Shown: positions 17,814 through 26,754, counted from the first letter of the stretch. The stretch is 45,047 bases of DNA from Actinobacteria bacterium HGW-Actinobacteria-7 (GCA_002841275.1 PHET01000026.1:1-45047), one strand, 5' to 3'. The notes: generated by a model from the sequence alone, not told the origin. Made by a program: numbers and translations.

Positions 17814-18953
17814 CTACCTGACCTTCAGGTAGGTAGTGGTGCTGTACGAGTATGCGTGCTTGCCGTCATCCAGGGCCTTGGCGATCAGCTTCCACGTGCC
17901 TCTGTAGGGCAATGTGGCAGCGCTCGTGGAGTAGCGCGAGTAGGTGGGATGCGCGAGCGAATCGCCATTGGTGGTGCGGAACTTCTTGACGTACTTGTAC
18001 GAGCCGTTGGACAACCTGCGGTACGCGTAGACGTAGACGGTGTGGTTGCCCGCGAGATGGCGCGGGTTCATGTACCCGGAGATCTTGAACTTCCGGTTCA
18101 GATACACGGACTTCGGCGCTGCGGGCCGGGTCAGGACGATGCGGACCTTGATCTGCTTCTCCACAGACTGCACGAACGAGAGCCCTGGCTGGTTGACCAG
18201 AGCGATTGTCTTGTAAAATGTCCAACCCGTCGGCTTGATGGTGAACGAGTAGGCGCCGCCGGTCGTGGTCTCGGTCGAGGCGACCTTCTTGTAGTCGTCT
18301 GTGAGATAGGACCACGCGTACAGTTCAACGGGCTGACCCGCGAGACCGGCCCCGTCGGTGGACAACACCGATCCGGTGAACTTGGTCGACTGGCCGTACC
18401 TGATGTAGTGCGACGGCGAGATGCTGACCGAGGGCTTGGCCCCGACGGCCCAGTCGAGCGTGTAGGCGCCGGTTCCGTAGTAGGTGTAGACCTCAAGGAA
18501 GTACGTGCCATCGTCCGGAGCGACAAAACCGAAGTCCCCGGTATCCGATGCACTCAGAAACGAGGGGTAGAACATGTCGACCGTCTCGGCGACCACAGGA
18601 GCATCCGGGTCGTTTACGGTGGTGGCGTCCGGCGAGTACAGAGCGAGAACGAACTGGGCGGCTGCGGGGCCCATGAGCCTCGCAGTCAGCGTCTGGCCCT
18701 TCTCGAGATAGACCGAGAAGACGTCGCCATCGTTGTAGTTCACACCGTCGTTAGGTGCGTAGTCCAGCGATCCCGCAACCGGCGAACTCGGAAGAGGTAC
18801 CGCACCCGAGATGTCGTCATCGGACGGGACGGACGCCGCAGTGGCGCCACCGGCCAGCAGACCCTGCGCGCCTGCAGTGGCAGGCATCGTCAAGGCGGTG
18901 GCAAGAAGGGCGACCAGAGCGATCCGAGTCATCATGCGGGCCGAGAACTGCAT
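17814..18953 (-). CDS. Secreted PPC-domain protein, paralogue of its downstream neighbour
   Basis: A 379-residue exported protein with the same plan as the next gene. It has a signal peptide (RIALVALLATALTMPATAGA), the linker SDDDISGAVPLP, and a PPC-like domain (YNDGDVFSVYLEKGQTL, GTYFLEVYTYYGTGAYTLDW). An Ig-like domain spans about 165-265, and the shared C-terminal module spans about 270-379 (SGYMNPRHLAG, TYSRYSTSAATLPYRGTWKL, TYLKVR). Start choice is uncertain: ATG 18953 has only weak ribosome-binding sequence, and a pair of ATG codons lies seven codons downstream. The gene follows the lipoprotein gene after about 126 bases holding two adjacent stem-loops, so it may have its own promoter or be post-transcriptionally separated. 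Function unknown. Confidence 0.72.
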   Translation of the reverse strand: MQFSARMMTRIALVALLATALTMPATAGAQGLLAGGATAASVPSDDDISGAVPLPSSPVAGSLDYAPNDGVNYNDGDVFSVYLEKGQTLTARLMGPAAAQFVLALYSPDATTVNDPDAPVVAETVDMFYPSFLSASDTGDFGFVAPDDGTYFLEVYTYYGTGAYTLDWAVGAKPSVSISPSHYIRYGQSTKFTGSVLSTDGAGLAGQPVELYAWSYLTDDYKKVASTETTTGGAYSFTIKPTGWTFYKTIALVNQPGLSFVQSVEKQIKVRIVLTRPAAPKSVYLNRKFKISGYMNPRHLAGNHTVYVYAYRRLSNGSYKYVKKFRTTNGDSLAHPTYSRYSTSAATLPYRGTWKLIAKALDDGKHAYSYSTTTYLKVR

Positions 18954-18978
18954 CAACTACACCATCCCATCAACAGGC

Positions 18979-19014
18979 GGAAGAACGTGGTCTTCCCTGA
19001 TTCTATCGGAATCA
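18979..19014. promoter_or_regulatory. Two adjacent perfect dyads upstream of PPC protein gene
   Basis: GGAAGA (18979-18984) pairs with TCTTCC (18991-18996) around 6 bases. Immediately beside it TGATTC (18998-19003) pairs with GAATCA (19009-19014) around 5 bases. They sit 26-61 bases upstream of the PPC gene start, between it and the lipoprotein gene, and could be an operator, an attenuator or processing hairpins. Confidence 0.4.
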
Positions 19015-19079
19015 TATCGCTCACACCTTAGCTCGGATTGTGACAGCGCGCACAGTAGGATGCGCACTCCGTGCCAGAC

Positions 19080-19583
19080 CTACTGAGTCTCGAGCACCGG
19101 TGCACCCACACCCAACACGACCCGAGCCGTGGCCAGACCCTCCGAATCGCTCGCCGCGTCCACGGCGACCTCACATTCGGCGTTGCCCTTTCGGAAGGTG
19201 AGCACGCGCCCACGGCCGCCGGAATCGCCGTTCCCGTAGTCGCGCTCGCCAACGAGCGTCCACTGCCTCGACGCATAGACGTCGCGGTACCACTTCAGCA
19301 CGGCGTCGGGTGTCGATTCGATGCGCACGACGTAGTCCCACGCGACGTCTCCCTGGGCCTTCGCCCGCGTGAACTCGCCCGCCGGCACCGGAACCTCAAG
19401 GGGGAAGCTGGAGGCGATCTGGCTGCGTTTGGCGTCCGGCGTCAGCGCTTCGATCGCCGGAGCGGCAGGCGCTCCCTGCGCAGCGAGACTCGCTGTGGGA
19501 GGAGCGGCCTGCGAACAACCCAGCAGCCCCAGCGGGACGCACGCGACTGCCGCGGCCGCAAGCCAGAATGCCGTTCCCTTCAA
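19080..19583 (-). CDS. Secreted lipoprotein of unknown function
   Basis: A 167-residue predicted lipoprotein. A hydrophobic leader (FWLAAAAVACVPLGLLGC) ends in a lipobox LGLLGC, so Cys 23 or so should be lipidated after cleavage. An Ala/Pro-rich linker follows. The globular part (about 55-167) includes FPLEVPVPAGEF, WDYVVRIESTPDAVLKWYRD and VLTFRKGNAECEV; I do not recognise a characterised family. Translation appears to start at TTG: GGAGG lies 6 bases before it and no ATG or GTG fits. The TTG follows the stop of the upstream subtilase gene by only 9 bases, and the Shine-Dalgarno lies directly behind that stop, so the two are coupled. Confidence 0.72.
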   Translation of the reverse strand: MKGTAFWLAAAAVACVPLGLLGCSQAAPPTASLAAQGAPAAPAIEALTPDAKRSQIASSFPLEVPVPAGEFTRAKAQGDVAWDYVVRIESTPDAVLKWYRDVYASRQWTLVGERDYGNGDSGGRGRVLTFRKGNAECEVAVDAASDSEGLATARVVLGVGAPVLETQ

Positions 19584-19592
19584 AGCTTCCTC

Positions 19593-22190
19593 CTACTTCA
19601 CCGTCACGTAGCGTGGATATGAGTTGGTCGCAACGTGCGTGGTATTGCCTGTCACGCTGGCCACAAGCTTCCACTTGCCGCTATAGGGCAGCGACATCTT
19701 CCTCTTGTACTTCGTGGTGTAGGGCGAGGCGTAGTAGTTCAGCGCGTAGTAGGTCCTGCGCTTCACCCACTTCTTGTTCTCGTACCGGTAACAGCTGATC
19801 TTCACGGAGTGCAGCCCAGTGGTGTGCTTGGGCCGCAGGTAGCCGTAGGACGTCCACGAGCGGTTGCGGTACGCGGTCCGGGGAACCGTCGGTCGCGTCA
19901 GGTACGCGCGCGGTGTGATGATCTTGGCGACGCTCTCCGAGTACGGGTACGGATCGCTCGCCGCGATCGAGTCTCCCGAGAACTGCGCGACGTACCACGT
20001 CTTGCGCTTGGGATTGACCGAGGTCTGCCAGTGCCCTGTCAAATCGGTGTAGCTGGCGGAGACGATTGACCAGTGTGGGTCGCTGCTCGTGTAATCGGTA
20101 GACGCCCACACATGCACGATCCGGTGGGCCAGCCCCACTCCCGTGGAACTGGACAGATTGCCCGACACGGTCGCCGAGCCGCTCCACGCACACGTGCTGG
20201 GACCGGAAATCGATAACTTGCTGGCGTTGCCGGTCTTGTAGGTGAGCGTGTACTGCCCGCCACCCACGTACGCCTTGGCATCCAGGTAGTACGTCCCGGC
20301 CTCCATTGCCGAGAAGGACAGCTCCTCGGGGATGCCCATATCATTGCCGGACCACGCCACGAGCCCCGTCATCGAGTTGACCGACTCGGCCTCAGGCGAG
20401 TACAGCAGCAGGTCGAAGTCCGAGTGGTCCACGCTGGTCAGACCAACCGTGATGCCCTGCCCGGCTTCGAGGTGCACCGCGTACACATCGTCGAAGTCAC
20501 CGGCCCGGTCGAGCGTGCCCGTGAGCACAGTGCTGGCCGCCGCGGTGCCGGGGATCTCATCATCTGGGTCGGGGGTGTACTCGGTCCCGTACGCGAGAGA
20601 ATAGGCGCCCGAGCCGGTGATCGCCCGGACTCGCACGAAGACACTGCCACTTGCGGCGGGCAGATACGTCGCCACACCGCCGACACTCGAGGCCACCGGG
20701 GTCGCCTCGGTTGAAGTCGCCGTGCGGCTGAACAACTCGAGCCGGAAGTCCGTGCCCGGATCCGCTGTCAGCGTGCAGGTGAGAGCCGAGCCAGCCAGCA
20801 CGTGCACCTCATAGACGTCGTCGGCATCGGAGACCGAGTCCAACGTGCCGTCGACCGAACTCGCGACCATCGCCGCCAGAGGAAGCCCGGGAATGTCCTT
20901 GTCCACATCGGCCGGCGTGATGGGGGCTATCGGCTTGACCATCTCGTCTGCCCGAACCATGCCCATGCCGAAGAACTGATCTCGACCCGCGTCGCCCAGG
21001 TCCTGCGCGCGCTGCATGAGCACCTGCTCGACCACGTCGCGGGAAAGCGTCGGGTTCAGCTCACGCGTCAGGGCGAGCACCCCGGCGACGTGCGGTGACG
21101 CCATCGAGGTGCCGTTCCACGGCATATACTGGCCCGTGGCCAGAGGGTTGCTCGGATTGAAGATGGACGAGTTGATGGCCACGCCCGGTGCCGCGATGTC
21201 CAGCTCGTAGCCCAGGTTCGAGAAGACGGCACGCCTGAACGGAGGCGCCGAGATCGTCTGCTCGATTGCTCCTACCGAGATGACCCCAGGGAACACCGCA
21301 GGGTAGCCCACGCGGTTCGCGTTCTCATTACCAGCCGCTGCCACGATCAGACAGCCCTTGGCACGCGCGTAGGCGCACGCCTCTTCAAGCGCGGGGCTGT
21401 ACTCGAACGAGGTGATCGACATGTTGATGACGTCGGCGCCGTTGTCCGCTGCCCAGTAGAGCCCCTCGGCGAGACTCGAATCGGTGCCCGCCCCATCAGA
21501 GTCCAGCACCTTGCCCGCCATCAGCGTGGCGTGGGGCGCGATGCCGGTGATGCCTACGCCGTTGTTCATCGTGGCCGCGATGATGCCCGCCACGTGCGTC
21601 CCGTGACCGAAGTCATCCCGCCAGCTAGCGCCCGGGTCGATGGTGTTGGTCCCGATGATCGTGCGGCCAGCGAACTCGTGGTGCGTGTCCATGATCCCGG
21701 TATCCAGCACCGCGACTTTCACGCCGTCACCCAGCGCGAAGTCCCACGCCGCGGGGAATCCGATCGCCTTCAGGTTCCACTGATCGCTCTGGTAGTCGGA
21801 GTCTGTGGGAGGCAGGACCTCGGCGGCCCACACGACCCGCTCGGGCTGCGCGTAGCGCACGCCGCGCGTGCCCGCGATCTGCTGGGCGAACTGCTCTGCC
21901 GAGACGCCCGCGGGCGGCTCGACGACAGCGAATCCGCCGCGCGCGACGGTGCTCACGGTCTCGCCGCCCAGCTGTTCGGCAGCGGAGAGCGCGCTCGCGC
22001 TCATACCGCGCCTGAGTCCCACGACCACGCGGCCGGTCTGCTCGGCCGAGAACCGTTTGGCCAGCGAACCCGGGGAAGCCGAGAACAGTGGCGTGGGGGC
22101 TGCGCCCGCGACACCGGCCGACATGACCGCGACGACGATGGCCGTCGCGAGGAAGGTACGGGCAGACTTCAAGATCATCGATGGCAGCAT
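19593..22190 (-). CDS. Large secreted subtilisin-like protease with two PPC domains and C-terminal module
   Basis: An 865-residue exported S8 peptidase. The signal peptide lies at about 8-30, the prodomain at about 50-120 (VVVGLRRGMSASALSAAEQL). The catalytic domain has D163 in KVAVLDTGIMDTHHEF, H196 in DDFGHGTHVAG, N288 in AAAGNEN, and S362 in NGTSMASPHVAG. Two PPC domains follow (DADDVYEVHVLAGSAL at about 455; DFDDVYAVHLEAGQGI at about 560), each preceded by a D-D/K-D-E-I-P-G type linker. An Ig-like domain comes next (about 655-750), then the shared C-terminal module (about 760-865: YGYLRPKHTTG, LPYSGKWKL, RYVTVK). ATG 22190 was chosen because GAGGA precedes it by 5 bases; another ATG is four codons upstream. 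This is the first gene of the exoprotein cluster and diverges from the AlkD gene. Confidence 0.92.
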   Translation of the reverse strand: MLPSMILKSARTFLATAIVVAVMSAGVAGAAPTPLFSASPGSLAKRFSAEQTGRVVVGLRRGMSASALSAAEQLGGETVSTVARGGFAVVEPPAGVSAEQFAQQIAGTRGVRYAQPERVVWAAEVLPPTDSDYQSDQWNLKAIGFPAAWDFALGDGVKVAVLDTGIMDTHHEFAGRTIIGTNTIDPGASWRDDFGHGTHVAGIIAATMNNGVGITGIAPHATLMAGKVLDSDGAGTDSSLAEGLYWAADNGADVINMSITSFEYSPALEEACAYARAKGCLIVAAAGNENANRVGYPAVFPGVISVGAIEQTISAPPFRRAVFSNLGYELDIAAPGVAINSSIFNPSNPLATGQYMPWNGTSMASPHVAGVLALTRELNPTLSRDVVEQVLMQRAQDLGDAGRDQFFGMGMVRADEMVKPIAPITPADVDKDIPGLPLAAMVASSVDGTLDSVSDADDVYEVHVLAGSALTCTLTADPGTDFRLELFSRTATSTEATPVASSVGGVATYLPAASGSVFVRVRAITGSGAYSLAYGTEYTPDPDDEIPGTAAASTVLTGTLDRAGDFDDVYAVHLEAGQGITVGLTSVDHSDFDLLLYSPEAESVNSMTGLVAWSGNDMGIPEELSFSAMEAGTYYLDAKAYVGGGQYTLTYKTGNASKLSISGPSTCAWSGSATVSGNLSSSTGVGLAHRIVHVWASTDYTSSDPHWSIVSASYTDLTGHWQTSVNPKRKTWYVAQFSGDSIAASDPYPYSESVAKIITPRAYLTRPTVPRTAYRNRSWTSYGYLRPKHTTGLHSVKISCYRYENKKWVKRRTYYALNYYASPYTTKYKRKMSLPYSGKWKLVASVTGNTTHVATNSYPRYVTVK

Positions 22191-22238
22191 ACTAGTCCTC
22201 ATTGCGAGCCGGGCGATGCCCTAATCCTGAACCCGTCC

Positions 22239-22259
22239 CGCAGGCGTGTCCAGCCTGCG
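22239..22259. repeat. Stem-loop in the subtilase/AlkD divergent region
   Basis: CGCAGGC (22239-22245) and GCCTGCG (22253-22259) form a perfect 7-bp dyad with a 7-base loop, between the two divergent genes. It may be an operator. It lies 12 bases upstream of the candidate AlkD -10. Confidence 0.35.
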
Positions 22260-22283
22260 AGGTGAGAGGGCATACTTCTGCGT

Positions 22284-23018
22284 ATGGAACACAAACCCAC
22301 ACCATCTGGGCTTGCAGACTCACTCCTCAGCGAGCTGCGTGCCCACGCGAACCCCGACAACGTCGCCGGCATGGCGCGTTTCGGCATCACGACAACGGGC
22401 ACGCTGGGCGTGGGCATGTCGGACGTGCGAACGCTGGCTCGCGATGCGAAGCACGCGCTTCGTGCGGATCCGGCTGCGCGACACGAACTCGCGGCGCTTC
22501 TGTGGCGCAGCGGCGTGCACGAGGCGCGCATCATGGCCACGCTGGTCGATGTCGCGACACTCGTGGACGAGGCGCAGATGGAGTCCTGGGTGGCGGATCT
22601 CGACAGCTGGGACGTGTGTGACACGCTGTGCAACAACCTGTTTCGGCTGGCGGCACCCGCGTGGGAGAAGGCAGCGCAGTGGGCCGGGCGTGAGCCCGAG
22701 TACATCAAGCGCGCGGGATTCGTGCTGGGCGCCACGCTTGCCGTCCACGACAAGGCTGCGTCTGACGAGCGGTTCGCGTCTGTCCTGAGCAGGGTGGAGC
22801 GCGAGGCGACCGACGAGCGCAACGCCGTCAAGAAGGGTGCGAACTGGGCGCTCCGGCAGGTTGGGAAGCGTTCGGCGAGCCTCAATGCACTCGCAATCGC
22901 CTCGGCCGAGAGGATCCTTGCCGAGAACCCGGCCTCTCCGTCGGCACGATGGATCGCCCGAGATGCGCTGCGCGAGCTGCGCGGTGAACCGGTGCGAAAG
23001 CGGCTGGGGCTGACCTGA
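22284..23018 (+). CDS. DNA alkylation repair protein (AlkD-like HEAT repeat)
   Basis: A 244-residue all-helical protein of the AlkC/AlkD-like DNA glycosylase group. These remove positively charged alkylated bases such as N3-methyladenine or N7-methylguanine. Family marks are GMARFGITTTGTLGVGMSDV, RTLARDAK, LLWRSGVHEARIMATLV, DLDSWDVCDTLCNNLF, and NAVKKGANWALRQVGKR. The WD and R pairs that shape the AlkD active cleft seem present, but catalytic competence was not tested. The start ATG 22284 has no strong Shine-Dalgarno; GAGAGGG lies further up. CATACT (22271-22276) ends 7 bases before the ATG, suggesting a leaderless or nearly leaderless transcript. It converges on the HAD gene with 10 bases between stops. 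Confidence 0.85.
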   Translation: MEHKPTPSGLADSLLSELRAHANPDNVAGMARFGITTTGTLGVGMSDVRTLARDAKHALRADPAARHELAALLWRSGVHEARIMATLVDVATLVDEAQMESWVADLDSWDVCDTLCNNLFRLAAPAWEKAAQWAGREPEYIKRAGFVLGATLAVHDKAASDERFASVLSRVEREATDERNAVKKGANWALRQVGKRSASLNALAIASAERILAENPASPSARWIARDALRELRGEPVRKRLGLT

Positions 23019-23028
23019 GTTCGGGCGG

Positions 23029-23499
23029 CTAGCGGCGCAACGCTGCCGAGATGCGCGCGGGCTGCGCGAGCATGGCCAGCGCGTCGAGCACAGACGTGGT
23101 CACCACGTCGGCCGCGATGACGGCGGCGACATTGGCCCCTTCCCCGCCGATTACCGCTATGCCCAACGCGGCCTCACCCAACATATCCACGTCGTTGGCG
23201 CCGTTGCCGATCGCGACAACGCCCTGCACGCCCAGTTCGCGGATGAACGCGAGCTTTTGCGCGCCTTCAGCTCCCGGAGAGATCACGTGGATGTCGATGC
23301 CCAACAGCTCCCTGAGGCGCGAGGCCGTGCCATGCGTATCGGCGGTGATCGCCACGACGTGCAGCACGGCACCCAGCGCTTCAACCGCCTCGGCCACGCC
23401 TTGGATGAGCCCCCCGCCGACGGCGATGGTGCCGTTCACGTCGAGCACCAGGTGCTCGAGGGCGAACGGGCCGACTCCCGGAACATCGATTTCGATCAT
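23029..23499 (-). CDS. HAD-superfamily phosphatase, soluble P-type-ATPase-like
   Basis: A 156-residue HAD protein resembling the phosphorylation domain of P-type ATPases. Motif I is LDVNGTIA, where the first Asp is the nucleophile and the second acidic residue is replaced by Asn, as in this small subfamily. Motif II is AITADTHG, followed by a Lys (AQKLAFI), and motif IV is AIGNGANDVDM. Without membrane segments it is a stand-alone cytoplasmic phosphatase; its substrate is unknown. AGGAG lies before ATG 23499, and the gene follows the ABC permease gene by 10 bases, so it is the last gene of that operon. Confidence 0.85.
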   Translation of the reverse strand: MIEIDVPGVGPFALEHLVLDVNGTIAVGGGLIQGVAEAVEALGAVLHVVAITADTHGTASRLRELLGIDIHVISPGAEGAQKLAFIRELGVQGVVAIGNGANDVDMLGEAALGIAVIGGEGANVAAVIAADVVTTSVLDALAMLAQPARISAALRR

Positions 23500-23509
23500 T
23501 GGAAGGCTC

Positions 23510-26026
23510 CTACTCGTAGTGAAGCGCGGCCACTATATCGAGCTTGGCGGCCGAGCGGGACGGGATGACAGCGGCAAGAAGCGAGAATCCGAAGCCCGCG
23601 ATCACGGCGGCAATCACTCCGCCCGTGGGGAAGTAGAACGGGATCTTCCAGCCCACATTGTTGGTCGCCGCCACCATCGCATAGCTCAGGACGATGCCCG
23701 AGATCACGCCAAAGGTCACGCCCACGCTGGCGAGGAAGAGCGCCTCGGCCATCACCATGCGGCGCACCTGGCGGCGGGTGGAGCCCAGGGCCCTGAGCAT
23801 CCCGATCTCCCGGGTCCGTGCGATGACGCTCATCGCGAGGTTGTTGAGCAGCGCCAGCAGGGTTGGGATGGCGAGCACGACCACCAGGCCGTACATGCCG
23901 ATCATCACCTGCGACATGGTGACCTTCTGCGTCTCCTTGAACGATGTCGTGTCATAGAGCGTGAGCTGCGGGTAGTCCGCCACCAGTGTCGCGAGCTGCC
24001 GCTTGACCTGCGGCGCATCGGCTCCCGGAGAGAGATTGGCGAGCACCAGAGCGTTCGATTCGGTGCCGAAGTCCTCCTTCAGGCGCTCTTGGGAGATGTA
24101 GACGGTCGCCAGCTTGGCGTTGAGGTAGTCAGAGCCGATCGCGATGATGCTGAAGGTCTTCTCGCCGTTGACGGTGGTCACCTTGACGCGCTGTCCCACC
24201 TTCAGGCCGTTCTGGGCCGCGAACAGGCCGTTGGCTATCAGCCCTCGTCCGTGAGCGAGTTTGCCGATGTCGGATGTCTGGCCATCTCCCGAGAACTCGA
24301 AGGTAGCGACCTTGGGGTATTCCACCGGGTCGAGACCGATCACCTGGGCCGGCGAGCCGTCGACCTGCGTCTTGGCGATGCGCAGCGTTGCAACCGCATT
24401 GACCCCCGGCGTGTTGCGGATGTCGGTCACGAGCTCGTTGCTCGCCCCAACATTGCCGCCTGCCAGCAGGAGGTTGGTGGGCAACATGATGAAGTCAGCA
24501 CCTGCCACGGACTTGTCGACGTAGTCCAAGAAGCCACCTACGATCGACGACATGACACCCAGAAGCGAGATGATGATCGCAAGCGAGATCATGACCGCGG
24601 CGGCGGTCGTCGCGGCGCGCGAGGGCTGGCGCTGCATGTTGGAACGCGCGATCTCACCTTCCGAGCGGAACACCGCGTCGATAAGCCACGCGAAGGCGTT
24701 GCTGATGGGTCCAACGAGTTCCGGTGCGACCAGCACGAGCCCCACGAGCACCCCGACCGAGCCCAATCCGAGCGCGCTGGCGTTGCCAGAGACAAGCCCC
24801 ATCGCCGAGAAGACCAAGATCCCCACGCCGATCCACGCACGTCGTCCACGCTGGCGATCCTCTACTTCACCGACCTGGGGCCGCAGGGCCTCGAGCGGCG
24901 TGATGCGGGATGCCGCCAACGCCGGCGAGAGAGCGCCAAGCACGGTGACCCCGATGCCCATCACGATTGCGAGCGTCAACGACGAGAGCTGGAACTGCGG
25001 GGCGCCCACGGTCATATTGACGAGCCGCTTGTACAGCGGGTTCAACGCTGCGATCAGTCCCATCGCCATCCCGGCGCCCGCGAGCAGCCCGAGTGCCGTG
25101 CCCAGGATTCCCTGCAACAGCGACTCGACGAGGAAGATTCCTAGGATGGTGCGACGGCGCGCACCCACGGCCCTGAGCATCCCGATATCGTGGCGGCGCT
25201 CGGCCACCACGGTCCTGAACGTGTTCAGGATGATGAAACCGCCCATGGCCAGGGCGAACACCCCAAACATGTTGAAGATGAACTCTGCCATCTTGAGCGA
25301 CGAGAGCAGTTCGCTTCCGGGCGCGATGCCACCTACGTTGTAGTCAGAGCCCAGCTCACGGCGTACCCGCGCCTCCACCAATGTCCGGTCGACGCCGTTG
25401 ACGAACGTCGCGTCGACCTCGCTTGCCCGGTTGCCCTCACCAAAGAGCTGCTGAGCGTCGGCCAGCGTCAGGAAGGCCTCCTGCGTGCCCGGAGGCGATG
25501 CCGAACCCAGGATCCCGATCACCCGATAGCGCTTGGTGCCGTTGATCGACGGGATGTCGAAATAGCCACCCACCCGCAGGTTCGCCTGGGTGGCCAGACT
25601 CTTGCCCAGCAAGACGACGCCTCTGTCTCCCGGTGAGAGCATCACGCCTTGGCCAACGGCGTAGTGCCGGACCTTCTCGGCGGTCCGGGGTTCGATGCCG
25701 GCGACCTGGATCGAGCTCACCGGTGAGGTCTTGGGCATGCCCACCGGGCGCAGCAGCACAGGGGTGGCCGCTTTGACGCCCTCGACGCCCGCGACCTGCT
25801 CTGCGATCGACGAGTCGAAGGTCGAACCGCTGGCGTTGGTGACGCTCAGGTCGACCTGACCCGCGCTGGCGAACAGCACCTTGGTGAAGGTCTCGGACAT
25901 CGTGGGGATCAGCGCGCCCATCCCAAAGAGGACCGAGACGCCGAACACGACCGCCAGCGTGGTCAGCGCCGTGCGGAGCTTGCGGCCCCACAGGTAGCGC
26001 CACGCAAGGGTCACCGCGATGTTCAC
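23510..26026 (-). CDS. ABC transporter permease, MacB/FtsX type, duplicated
   Basis: An 838-residue permease with two MacB_PCD-FtsX units. The N-terminal segment (WRYLWGRKLRTALTTLAVVFGVS) and the large extracytoplasmic domain begin unit one, with FtsX helices at about 245-400. A second unit starts near residue 465 (RQPSRAATTAAAVMISLAI) and ends with FtsX helices at 700-830. The motif IARTREIGMLRALGSTRRQVR is the cytoplasmic coupling segment, echoed in unit one by ERRHDIGMLRAVGARRRTI. Such permeases, with a LolD-like ATPase, drive mechanotransmission or export of lipoproteins, peptides or drugs. The substrate here is unknown. Translation starts at GTG 26026, overlapping the ATPase stop by 4 bases (GTGA), so the two proteins are coupled. 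Confidence 0.92.
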   Translation of the reverse strand: MNIAVTLAWRYLWGRKLRTALTTLAVVFGVSVLFGMGALIPTMSETFTKVLFASAGQVDLSVTNASGSTFDSSIAEQVAGVEGVKAATPVLLRPVGMPKTSPVSSIQVAGIEPRTAEKVRHYAVGQGVMLSPGDRGVVLLGKSLATQANLRVGGYFDIPSINGTKRYRVIGILGSASPPGTQEAFLTLADAQQLFGEGNRASEVDATFVNGVDRTLVEARVRRELGSDYNVGGIAPGSELLSSLKMAEFIFNMFGVFALAMGGFIILNTFRTVVAERRHDIGMLRAVGARRRTILGIFLVESLLQGILGTALGLLAGAGMAMGLIAALNPLYKRLVNMTVGAPQFQLSSLTLAIVMGIGVTVLGALSPALAASRITPLEALRPQVGEVEDRQRGRRAWIGVGILVFSAMGLVSGNASALGLGSVGVLVGLVLVAPELVGPISNAFAWLIDAVFRSEGEIARSNMQRQPSRAATTAAAVMISLAIIISLLGVMSSIVGGFLDYVDKSVAGADFIMLPTNLLLAGGNVGASNELVTDIRNTPGVNAVATLRIAKTQVDGSPAQVIGLDPVEYPKVATFEFSGDGQTSDIGKLAHGRGLIANGLFAAQNGLKVGQRVKVTTVNGEKTFSIIAIGSDYLNAKLATVYISQERLKEDFGTESNALVLANLSPGADAPQVKRQLATLVADYPQLTLYDTTSFKETQKVTMSQVMIGMYGLVVVLAIPTLLALLNNLAMSVIARTREIGMLRALGSTRRQVRRMVMAEALFLASVGVTFGVISGIVLSYAMVAATNNVGWKIPFYFPTGGVIAAVIAGFGFSLLAAVIPSRSAAKLDIVAALHYE

Positions 26027-26754
26027 AACAGTCCGACCTTCTCCACCGCTTTGCGCGCGTCTTCCGCGCCGTTGATCTTGGCGTCATCGACGATGCGGCC
26101 GTCTTGCATGAACACGATGCGGTGCGCATGTGCGGCAAGACGTATGTCGTGGGTGACCATGAGGATCGCTCGGCCCCAATCCTCGGACGCCTGCTTGAGC
26201 AGCGCGGCGATCTCGTCACTGGAGCGGCTGTCGAGGTTACCTGTAGGTTCATCGGCGAGCAGGAGCGCCGGATTGGTCACCAGGGCACGCGCGACTGCGA
26301 CACGCTGCTGCTGTCCGCCGGAGAGCTGGTCGGGCCGGTTGCGCATGCGGTCCTCGAGGCCCACCTTGCGCAGCCACTCCTCGGCTCTAGTGCGGGCCTC
26401 GGCGGCCGATACACCGTCGAGCGTGAGCGGCAGCGCGGCGTTCTCGGTGGCGTTGAGCACCGGGATGAGGTTGAAGAACTGGAACACGAAGCCGAAGCGG
26501 CGACGGCGCAACATAGTGAGCTGGTCATCGTTCATGTCTGCGACCGGTTCGCCATCGATTTCGATGGTGCCTTCGCTGGGGGTGTCCAGACCGCCCAGAA
26601 GGTTCAGCAGCGTGGACTTGCCACAGCCCGACGGTCCCATCACGGCTACGAACTCACCGGGTTGCACCGCCAGATCGACGTGATCGAGCGCTGTGACCGT
26701 GGTCGTACCCGTTCCGTACACCTTCGTAAGGCCGCGCGCCTCGACGATCGCCAT
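26023..26754 (-). CDS. ABC transporter ATP-binding protein, MacB/LolD type
   Basis: A 243-residue ATPase that powers the adjacent FtsX-type permease. Walker A is GPSGCGKST near residue 41, Q-loop region [14 protein letters not shown], signature [15 protein letters not shown], Walker [13 protein letters not shown], and the switch His in MVTHD. These details match the LolD/MacB branch. The start ATG 26754 has AGGAG upstream. It is the first gene of the three-gene unit ATPase-permease-HAD phosphatase. Confidence 0.94.
   Translation of the reverse strand: MAIVEARGLTKVYGTGTTTVTALDHVDLAVQPGEFVAVMGPSGCGKSTLLNLLGGLDTPSEGTIEIDGEPVADMNDDQLTMLRRRRFGFVFQFFNLIPVLNATENAALPLTLDGVSAAEARTRAEEWLRKVGLEDRMRNRPDQLSGGQQQRVAVARALVTNPALLLADEPTGNLDSRSSDEIAALLKQASEDWGRAILMVTHDIRLAAHAHRIVFMQDGRIVDDAKINGAEDARKAVEKVGLL

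Noticed and set aside
16539-19031. An 830-codon open frame on the plus strand across the exoprotein cluster
   Set aside because: It is antisense to two convincing secreted proteins and has Arg/Gly-rich composition without domains, as expected for the shadow frame in high-GC DNA.
23051-25144. A 697-codon plus-strand open frame
   Set aside because: It lies antisense to the HAD phosphatase and FtsX-type permease, is full of His/Arg/Asp runs, and has no recognisable domain.
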